NCBI GenBank assembly: GCA_034008185.1
Contig: CM067086.1
Location: 69,424,286-69,488,285 of the forward strand
Origin: Gorsachius magnificus
Lineage: Eukaryota > Chordata > Aves > Pelecaniformes > Ardeidae
DNA: 64,000 nt
Direction: 5' to 3'
Shown here: positions 48,579-58,200 of the stretch, piece after piece
Numbering within the stretch: the first letter of the stretch is position 1
How the letters are laid out: every line of letters starts with the position of its first letter
Position numbers and translations under genes: made by a program
Notes under the pieces: generated by a model
The model's input: the letters and a program-made list of their open reading frames with translations, nothing else
Database searches by the model: none
Told to the model about the DNA's origin: nothing

Positions 48579-48585
48579 TTCCCGC
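48579..48585 (+). promoter_or_regulatory. E2F/DP-like site TTCCCGC
   Basis: TTCCCGC matches the TTSSCGC core bound by E2F/DP. It lies about 180 bases before the MIS18BP1 start codon and 37 bases upstream of a CCAAT box. E2F or DREAM control would suit a gene used from late mitosis to G1, but in CpG islands such short matches also arise by chance. Confidence 0.45.
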
Positions 48586-48621
48586 CGCCCAGGCGGGCAG
48601 TGACGCCACGCACCCCCGCCG

Positions 48622-48626
48622 CCAAT
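48622..48626 (+). promoter_or_regulatory. CCAAT box (NF-Y type)
   Basis: CCAAT in the context GCCGCCAATCCGG, about 140 bases before the start codon. NF-Y boxes of this type are common in cell-cycle promoters. A TCAAA element (reverse of TTTGA, faintly CHR-like) follows about 20 bases later, but it is not a consensus CHR. Confidence 0.5.
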
Positions 48627-48764
48627 CCGGGCGCGGCGGCTCCGCTCAAATCCTCTAACAGCTGCGGCGCGCGCGGGGCCTGGCGCTGAGGGGGCGGCGG
48701 GAGCGGCGCGGGCCGCGCTGAGGGAGCGGGCGGGCAGCGCGGGGGGCCCGGGGCCGCGGCGGGG

Positions 48765-49281
48765 ATGATCGTGACGCCCACCCGGCGGGGGCAGCTGCCG
48801 CTCCGGGCGGTGCCCCTCAGCAGCGTCCCCGCGGGCACGCTCACCCCCCTGAAGGAGCTCCGAGGTGGCGGGCACCCTCCGGCCGCTCCGGCCGCCGCGC
48901 AGCCGGCGGGCCGCGGGGAGAGCCGTGCCGGGAGGCCGGCGGCCGGCGGCGTCTTCCAGTCCACGCTGTTGGCGGGCGGCGAGGAGCTGCTGGATGTCAG
49001 CGAGATGCGGGCCGGCCCCGGCCCCGAGCGGCGGCTGAAGGGGGCGTGGGCCCCCGCCCGCGAGTCCCCGGCCAAAGTCTTCCAGCGGATGAAGGCCCAG
49101 GGCCGGCGGGATGGCGGGCTGCCCGCGGGGACGGCGCCGCCGGGGAGCTTCGGCAGCGACCTCATTCTGACGCCTGCCCTGAACCCCGCGGGGCAGGGCC
49201 GCCGGCACAGGGAGCCTGCCGCCACCGAAGGGCGGCAGGGACCCGCCAAGGCGCCCGCTGCCTGCGTCCAGCCGAAAGGAG
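48765..49281 (+). CDS. MIS18BP1: MIS18BP1 coding exon 1 (start codon to phase-1 donor)
   Basis: Codes for residues 1-172 plus one base. The ATG lies in a GCGGGG context with G at -3, and an in-frame TGA sits 78 bases upstream (48687), so the start is well bounded. The homologous human protein also starts M-I-x-T-P. Proline-directed sites are T4-P, T27-P (in GTLTPLKEL), S101-P (in ESPAKVF) and T136-P. The exon is extremely GC-rich and its translation is full of Ala, Gly, Pro and Arg, unlike exons 2-5, because it lies in the CpG island. The donor is chosen as GGAG/GTTTGT because it gives the phase 1 that exon 2 needs. A second possible donor at 49335 (GTATGA) gives phase 0 and would not fit. 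The frame stays open to 49340. Confidence 0.88.
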
Positions 49282-52200
49282 GTTTGTTCCGCCGCTTCTC
49301 CCAGAAAGCGGCCTCGTATTTAGCGTTTAGCTCGGTATGACTTGCTCTGTGTTCCTCCTACGGCTCTTCCAGGGTCTGGAAAAAGCAGCCGGTGTGTGTC
49401 CGTAGGTGTACTTCTTGCCTGGGAGGGTGCCCGAGCCCTGGCCCAGGCGGGCTGTGGAGTCTCCTTCTCTGGAGATCTTCAACCCCCACCTGGCCGCTGT
49501 CCTGTGCCCCCTGCTCTGGGTGAGCCTGCTTGGGCAGGGGGGTGGCACTGGGGGAGCTCCCGAGGGCCCCTCCAACCCCGGCCATTCTGTGATTCTGTGT
49601 AAAAAATTATTGCTACCAGTACTGGTTCTCCCCCAGGTGTCTGGGGATTTAAAAAAAAAAAAAAGTTTGGATGGAGGGTTTTTTTAAATGCTAAAATGTG
49701 TCTGTACCATAGTTGATTTCTCTTACCCTTTCTTTGCCTTAGAGGAATCCCTCCCATGGTATTTTCTTGGTCAGTATGGCTTTAACTACTCCCTCTGTTC
49801 TGTTTGTGAATGGGATTGGGCCTCTGCAACATCTTGAAAAACAGAATTACACTTTGTAAATTAAAAAAATCAAACCAACCGATTACTTTAACTACTCCCT
49901 ATAGTCAATACAGAAAGGAGAAAGGTTGGTGGAAAAATTATTTGGTTTGAAATGCCAGGGTGTCTCCTTGGGCAGCCTGGTCTGGTGGCTTTTCCACTGC
50001 ATCTTCTCTTTCTGACTGGTTGGCAAAATGTGAACCCGTAAGCACTGTGCTCCCTCCTGTAAAGTTGCTGCAGCCACAATAGGCAAGTAGGAATGGCGCA
50101 GGGCTGTGGATCTGTAAAGGTAACAGGTATTTTGAAGAGGAAGGTGTCCTGTGGTGGTGCCCCATTCTCCTGTTACGATCACCTGCAGAGGGAGACCCGC
50201 TGAAATACTGGCTGGTTTGTCAGAAGGGTGATGCTTCATTGCTACGTGTGTTGTTCTTTGAAGTACAGTGCTTACCAGTCTCCTGTACTAAACTTTTCTC
50301 TAGTTTTGGGTGGGGGTTAAGACCTACCTGGTTTGTCTGTGTTCGTTTTAAGACATCATTGCAGAAAACTAGGCTAAGTGCTCAGCCTGTCTTATCTGGC
50401 CACTGGCATGGGCAGCTGTATGCTGGTTTTGCTGGGGGGTTATCGAGTTGTTCTCAAAAGAACTTGCAGTTATGGAGGTGGCAGGGCCCTCATTTTGTGG
50501 TTAGATACGAAAAAGTCTTCTCAAATCTCCTTGTGCAACACAAACCCACTTGTTACTCTTAGTGTTTCTGTTGGATACAGTAAAAATGAGATTGAACCAT
50601 TATTGTGGTGACTGGAAAAAGGGAGACATTGCACCCATTTTTAAAAAAGGGTAGAAGGGAGGACCCTGGGAACTGCCAACCTGTCAGCCTCACCTCTGTG
50701 CCTGGGAAGATCATGGAACAGATCCTCCCAGGAGCTATGCTAAAGCACATGGAGGCCAGGGAGGTGATTTGAGACAGCCAGCGTGGCTTCACCGAGGGCC
50801 TGACCAACCTAGTGGCCTTCTATGAAGGAGTGTTCCCAGTGGACAAGGGAAAAGCAACGCATGTCATCTCCCTGGGCTTCTGTAAGGCCTTTGATGTGGT
50901 CCCCTGCAACATCCTATTCTTTAAATTGGAGAAATACGGATTTGATGGGTGGACTGTTCAGTGGATGAGGAATTGGTTGGATGGTTGCATCTGGGGGGTA
51001 GTGGTCAATGGCTCGATGTTCAGATGGAGATCGGTGATGAGTGGTGTCCCTCAGGGACAGCCACAGCTTGGTGTCCACGTGGAGACCAGCGATGAGTGGT
51101 GATCCTCAGAGATCGGTATTGGGACTGGTGCTACTTAATATCTTTATCGATGACCTGTTGGAGTGGGGCAAGGGGAGGCCACAGAAATGCTCCGAGGGCT
51201 GGAGCCCCTCTGCTCTGAGGCCAGGCTGGGAGAGTTGGGGGTGTTCAGCCTGGAGCAGAGGAGGCTGCGGGCAGAGCTGAGTGCGGCCGCTCAGGGCTTC
51301 AAGGGGGCCCAGAGGAAAGGGGGGGACAAGCTTTTTAGCAGGGCCAGCTGGGACAGGACAAGGGGTAATGGCTTTAAACTAAACCAGGGCAGGTTTAGAC
51401 TGGATCTAAGGAAGAAATTCTTTCTAATGAGGGTGGTGAAACCCTGGCAGGGGTTGCCCAGAGAGGGGGTGGAGGCCCCATCCCTGGGACCATTCCAGGC
51501 CAGGTTGGAGGGGGCTGTGAGCAACCTGATGTGGTTCAAGGTGTCCCTGCTCCTGCAGGGGGGTTGGGCTGGGTGACCTCTGGGGGTCCCTTCCTACCCA
51601 AAACATTCTGATTCTATGATTCTATGATAATCGAGTCCAACCGTTAACCTCACCCTGCCATCCCACCACTAAACCCTGGCCCTAAGCACCTCATCTCTCC
51701 TTCTTTTAAATACCTCCAGGGATGGGGACTCGACCACCTCCCTGGGCAGCCCATTCCAGAGCCTGACAACCCTCTCGGTTTTTTCCAACCAACCAAACCT
51801 GCCCTGGTTAAGCCATTCCCCCTCCCTCTTGTTACCAGGGAGGGCCCCCCCCCCCCCCCGGTGGGTAGGGCTCCCCTCAGCCTCCTCTGCTCCAGACTAA
51901 ACACCCCCAGTTCCCTCAGCCGCTCCTCGTAAGCCTTGTGCTCCAGACCCCTCCCCAGCTTGGTTGCTCTCCTCTGGACCTGTTCCAGCAAGGCAACATC
52001 TTTCTTGTAGTGAGGGGCCCAAAACTGAACACAGGATTCGAGGTGAGGCCTCACCAGCACCGAGTACAGGGGCACGGTCACTGCCCTGCTCCTGCTGGCC
52101 ACGCTATTCCTGATACAAGGCCAGGATGCCATTGGCCTTCTTGGCCACCTGGGCACCCTGCTGGCTCATATTCAGCCGGCTGTCAATCAGTACCCCCAGG

Positions 52201-55200
52201 TCTTTTTCCACCAGGCAGCTTTCCAGCCACTCTTCCCCAAGCCTGTAGCGCTGCGTGGGGTTGTTGTGACCAAAGTGCAGGACCTGGCACTTGGCCTTGT
52301 TGAACCTCATACAATTGGCCTCGGCCCATGGATCCAGCCTGGCCAGGTCCCTCTGCAGAGCCCTCCTCCCCTCCAGCAGATCAACACTCCCACCCAGTTT
52401 GGTGTCATCTGCAAATTTACTGAGGGCACACTCAATCCCCTCATCCAGGTCATTGATAAAGATATTAAACAAGACTGGCCCTAGAACTGAGCCCTGGGGG
52501 ACACCGCTTGTGACCGGCCGCCAACTGGATTTAGCTCCATTCACCACGACTCTCTGAGCTCGGCCATCCAGCCAGTTTTTAACCCAGCGAAGAGTACACC
52601 CATCTAGGCCATGAAATGCCAGCTTCTCCAGGAGAATGCTGTGGGAGACTGTGTCGAAGGCTTTGCTGAAGTCCAGGTAGACAACATCCACAGCCTTTCC
52701 CTCATCTACCAGGCGGGTCACCTGGTCGTAGAAGGAAATCAGGTTGGTGCTGCTTGTTAGACCTTAATACTGTGAAACACTCCCCATTTGTAGGCACCTC
52801 CAAAATCCGGTTGATTCCTGTGGGCTGGGTGACCCCCAGACATGCAGACAGACACAGACACACACCTGAGCATGTTTCTCACATGCAGCTGAGGCAACAA
52901 AACAGCTAAGCTCTTGATGAGAAGGGAAAGGTCGTATTGCCCATCCATCTTGGGAATGAAAAGAAAACATATTGTTGCATAGGGGAGTTTAGGATCTTAC
53001 AAAGTACGTACCTTGCTTCCCCTGCCCCCCCACATGAAAATGTTTTTCTTTCCCAAATTCAAACATTTTTTTTTTTTGTATTATTATTTTCCAGAATTAT
53101 TTTGCACTCGGATTCCTGAGAACCGAACCACAAAAGCACTAGCCTTTGACCCTCTTGTATTGGAATCCCCTCAGAAGTTCTTCTTGCGTGTAAAGCGGAA
53201 ATTGCAGCAGCAGCAGCAGCAAAAAGGTACTTGTTATTTCTCTTAAAAACACTTCAAAAACCTCCTTGACTTTAGGGTTTCTGTTCTTGCTTATAATCTC
53301 TCGCGTGCTTTGGCAGAGTATCATCCTTTTTGCTTTGTAGTCTGTGCGCCGTGGAAAATGGAGGAATAAACCTGCAAATCTGCCTTTTCAAACCTGGAGA
53401 TGGCATTAGACTCGGTTTAACTACGGTTTAGGGCTGTGACCTTGAAGCTTGACATTGTTAGTCTGTTTGAGCGCACTATCTCCCCTGACAACGAAAGGCA
53501 TCTACCTTCAGGCTCCTGATGTGTGATTAACAGTTCCTGAGAGACTAGGTATAACCTTGCCATTCAGATGTGAAACTTGGTGGAAAAATTTTAAACCTCT
53601 TATTTGATGGCTCTTTTTTTTTTTTTTTACCCATAGTTTTTCATACATAAAGTGAAAAGGTTTAGTTCTGTGAGAAGTTCTCTTGTATTTGCTTTTTTTC
53701 CATGTTGTTACTTGACAGCAACTCTGTATATGCTTCTGTCCTGTAAGTCAGTTTTGAAAATGCAGATGAAGAAAATGATGCATGCCAAAGTGTTCAAGTG
53801 TTAGTAGTGTTCAACTTCAAAATGAAACTTAATTTATCTGAAAACTCAAATCCTAGTGCTTGTAGCTCTCGGCAGAGCAGCGGCATGGCTAGAAGTCCAC
53901 ACCTTGAAATCTAGAAAGATGGGAATATTTGAGGTGTTGGTTTTGGGGGAAAGTGGGGTATCTGTAAGTCTTTTAACAGCAGGAGTATTGATCTGGTGGT
54001 GAGGAAAAGCTAGTCCAAACAAACTCAAAGACCGGCTTGCTGTTAATGTTAACAATCAAAATAGGCAGTGCTTTCACAATTGTGGTAATGCTAATCAGTA
54101 CAACCTCCTCTTAGTAAAAATGGAGGAAACTTTATGAATGTATCTTTATTAGTTCTCAAATTTCACTGATTTCTTTGTTGTTCCTTTTCTCTTTTTTTTA
54201 ATGGGCAGATCCAACACCTTCAAACCCAGTCAAACAAAACGTTCCTCCTTCCACACATACAGAAAAGCCACTAGTCAAACCTGCTTTTGCTGAGCAGCTC
54301 AGGAATGGTCCTACAGAGTATGTGGCCGCTGATAAGGATGATCAGGATAATTTTCTTATGGAATCCATGGATGCTGATGATGAAATGTCTCAAAATACAG
54401 TGATCAGTTCTGTGAATTTACAATCCGCCCCTTTTGGAAATGGGGATCAGTTAGAAGAAAGGTGGGGAAATGGAAAAGCAAAATGTACTGAACTTCACCA
54501 AGACAGAAGAGAGTTGCAGCCAAGTAATAAGCAAGCTGCTCATGGAGTAGAAAAGATACTGGAGACTAATCCTCAAAAGCCCTCACAGTGCATCTGTAGC
54601 ATAATGCTCTCTTCTCCCAAAGTCCACATTCCAAGGAAGCAAAAGCCAAAAGAAGGCTCTAATGTCCCTTTGGATAAACCTCATACGGATCAAGTTGCTG
54701 GCAACACAGACAAAGAGGTGAGAAAACTTAATACTTCAGGGCAACTGGTACATTCCTGTGGGCTGCTTGTAGTTCATAGTTGCTATTTATCTGGTTTTTT
54801 CCTCTCCAAAAGTCATGAGCAGTCAGAAGAGAAGAAACTATTGTTTTATTAGACTGTACTAGTAAATGCTTTCCCACCGAAAGGCTTTCTGTTTTCCTGT
54901 ACTCCAGGATGACGGTGTTCAGGGTATTATTTTTTTTTTTTGTGCAAAAGAAGGCCTGTTGGTTTAGTATTCACAAGGCACAGTATGGGCTGAAGGAGCC
55001 TCCTACGTCATCTCTCTAATACATTAATTGCCATGCGATGATACGATGGACGTGGAACGCATCACTGGCCAGTCCAGCTCTTGGCTGTCTACACAAAGCC
55101 GAGGGGGAGAGATCTTTCCTAGCTGTAGGTTGGGGATGGCTCTAAAGTTAACTGAACCTGTATAGCTGATAGCGAGGTAAAAGTCTTGGCTTTCCTACAG

Positions 55201-58200
55201 AATACCCAAACTTCTGTTGAATTAAGTGGGACAAGAATCTCTTCCTAGGAGACTTGTCCGCAGATCTTATTTTCAGTTCAATACGTGCTTGGCAGTGTTT
55301 ACAACTTTCTGAATAAATCTCAAGGAAAAGCAGTGTATTGTGAAGCGTACCGCATTCCCCAGCGATGAGCCCAGGAAGCTGGTGGAAGCAAACCCTCCCA
55401 AGGGCTGAGTTCCCTCTGCTCCCTGGAGAAACCTGCGGGGTCACAGTCCTCTTCAAGTTAAGCAAGTTAGTTGTGTCGTTCTCCCTTACTGGTGTCAAGC
55501 ATGTTTGATATGTTTTCCTGTCTTAAAACAAAAAAAGTTACCTTCATGATGAGCTTTGATTTAGTTAAGGAACAGATATCCATTAATATTAAAGATTTGT
55601 AGCTGAGTAGAAGATGCTGAAAGAGATGATGTTGTCGGACGCTGCGGATCTGATCATCAAGTAGGTGCTGGCCATACATGTCGGGTCCCTTTCCTCAGGG
55701 TTAAATCATTGGGAAGATCTTTAGTGAAGTTGAGGCTGATGGTCAAAAGGCAAACATCATTAAGGAAAAGATCTGGGGTTTATTAACTGCAGTTGTGAGG
55801 AGAAATAGTGATGGGTTCAGATGTTAAACATTTTCCAATAACCTTTTTTTAAAACAAAGCGGTATGTTAGCAGTGTGTTTCACACAGTTTTCCAAACAGC
55901 AACTCAAGTGCAACTGGCTTGCTGGCTATTTAATGCAAAATGAAGGTGCTGCAGCTGTGTGTGTGTCAGTAGTTTGCAATATCAGATATAGCCGTTTCGA
56001 TACTGTCTAAATTTTAGCAGTAACATAGCTAATAAATACAACTTTATTATTTCATGGATAATTTTTTTTCTGAACAGTAACGGAGGACAGATGACAAAGT
56101 GTAAGAGGTATGGCATAGTGTTAGTATTTTTTTTGTGGAGCTTTTTGGATTTGTTAGTGGTCTTGGCCGATGACTCTGTCTTCTGAAAGTCAACATTAAA
56201 TCACTCAAAAGTTTCTATAACTTAAATCCCTGTCTTCACTTGTGCATTAGACTCCAGCTTGATTATGCATCAATATTTATGTGTATAACTTGTTTTGAGT
56301 TTTTCTGGTCTGGAGGGTGGTACCTAAATATCTTCTCAAGTTATGCAGGAGTTAATTTCTACTTTGCTAATGCCTTGGTGATGTTGTGTAGCTTAGTCTC
56401 ATTTAACAATGATTTTTTTTTTTTTTTTTTGGTAACAGAAAAATGTCTGCCTAACGAATTGGAGAATTAAAGTGATGGACGGTAACACTGCAATATATGT
56501 TGAAGGAAAACGGAAGTAAGAAAAAGTTTTCTGATTTAAATGCGATGTAAAACATGTTGGCAGGCTTTCAGCACCTGGGCTGGAAAGGCTATACCGTCTT
56601 CACCCGGCTGAACAGCTATAGCTTTGAGACTTGTGTTCTTGGAATACCTTGGTAACTCTTGGAAGCAATTCCACACTTCCACACACTTCTGCTGCTTTCC
56701 TCCCCAGCCAGAGGGAACACGGCCCTTTGCTTGCCTCCTAACCCTCGTGATGCTGCTTACAACTCTTCCCATTCTTTTATTTTTTTTTTTTGAATGCAGT
56801 TACCTATCTTCTGACTAAGCACGCTGAGCACATTTGCTTCAGAGCCTGCAGAAGGGCAGAGCTGGTGCACGGGGGGGTGAGGGACTGCACGGCGGGGGGC
56901 TGCGGTACGGCGGGGCGGAAGGAACCATGGTTGGCCTGGCTTGGGTTGGCTTAGGTGGCCATGGGAGCTGCACCTTCACGGAACTTGCTCGTAGCCTTTG
57001 TAAATAAAAAGTGATGTTATAGTTTAAACTTCTTCATCAAGGAAGAGGTGAATTCCTTTATGTGTGCAAGCGGTAGAGAGCCTCCCTACAGGAACCTACT
57101 GGTTCAATAATCTTATCAAAGCCCTGCCCTGAGCCCATGAAAGAGGTTAAGAGGAATAAAGACAAATGCGTTTGTCTAGTAGATCCCCCAAACTGGTGCT
57201 GACCAGGGGTCTTGGGAGCTTCTACCTCCTTTCACAAAAATTCTGTCTTGTGGCTGCTCTAAGTCAAGCATGGTGCAGACTGCCATCAGCCCTATGTTCC
57301 TGCCACATCATTTGTGGTGGCACTGTTACTCTATAGCTCTATGAACCATGGCAGCAGCTGGCCCACCTGAAAACTGACTCTGCAGGGGTTTTTTGGTTAT
57401 GTTTTTGGTCAGATTGTATTCAAACAGCTATGAGGTCAAGAAAACGAGTGTCAGAACGAAGGAGAGATTTAGCTTGCAATAAAGTTGTTTGAAGACATTG
57501 TGAGAATCTACCCTCAGGGAAGATTATTCTGCTCTCTCGGTAGTTAGTGACTACCTAACACATAGTTACTCATCTTCTGAAAACTCGGAACCTCGCTCAA
57601 CAGCAGTGGCACTGTGAAAGGAAGTAATTCGGTACGCTTGCCGAGAGATGTCCGGAGGATGTCCTGTGGTAGGATTCGTAGTAGGAACTGAATTGTTTCA
57701 TGGCTGTATGAAAACAACTGATCCTCTCACTTTGCACCCTTCACTACGAGCAACGTGTTCTCTTTTCATTTGTGTTGGTGTCTGTCTGATATCTGGTGCT
57801 GACACACGATATATTTCATTTGCTTTATAGCCCCTCTGAATTGACTGCCATTAATATTTTGTGGCAAGTTATACAGTTGAATGTTTTCATGTCATCTTGG
57901 GTTTCAGTCCTTAATATTGTTCTGTAGGTTGATCTGTTGGTTACTGCTGTAAAAGTATATTAAAAAAACAAACCAAACAAACCAAAACAAAAACCACCAT
58001 CCCCCAAGAAAACCCCAAAATGTAGATTTTCTACTTTAATGCTTGGATCTGTTTTTTTATTTCTCATGGAGAAGCCCCTAATTTCTTAACAATGCTAATT
58101 CAACACACATATGGGGCTCCTTCTTCAGCTGTTCTTGTCTTTAAATAGGAAGGTCAGAAATGTATAATTTTCCCCAGGATTATTACATTTATTTGACCTG

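Larger units (their letters stand above)
48330..49290 (+). promoter_or_regulatory. MIS18BP1: CpG island promoter of MIS18BP1
   Basis: From about 48.33 to 49.29 kb the sequence turns abruptly GC-rich and dense in CpG, unlike the AT-rich flanks. It holds several GGGCGG/CCGCCC boxes, a CCAAT box and an E2F-like site, and no clear TATA box, which fits a dispersed-start promoter of a cell-cycle gene. Transcription probably starts between about 48.64 and 48.75 kb, but the exact site cannot be read from sequence. A C-rich homopolymer at 48558-48573 lies within it. Any upstream noncoding exon would also be missed. Confidence 0.75.
49282..53094 (+). other. MIS18BP1: MIS18BP1 intron 1
   Basis: 3.8 kb between exons 1 and 2. 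It holds a short sense CR1 fragment (49427-49602), a sense CR1 with reverse-transcriptase pieces (50608-51627) and an antisense CR1 (51629-52768). The remaining 49603-50607 is AT-rich unique sequence with an A-run near 49651. No additional coding exon was seen. Confidence 0.75.

Noticed and set aside
48260..49249. Minus-strand open frame of 329 codons over the CpG island (and a 263-codon one beside it)
   Set aside because: GC-rich sequence opens all frames. The plus strand holds the real MIS18BP1 exon 1, and the antisense translations are Ala/Pro/Arg/Gly-rich with no domain.
54322..54852. A free-standing 176-codon gene
   Set aside because: It is exon 3 of MIS18BP1 read from an internal ATG and through the GAG/GTGAGA donor into the intron.
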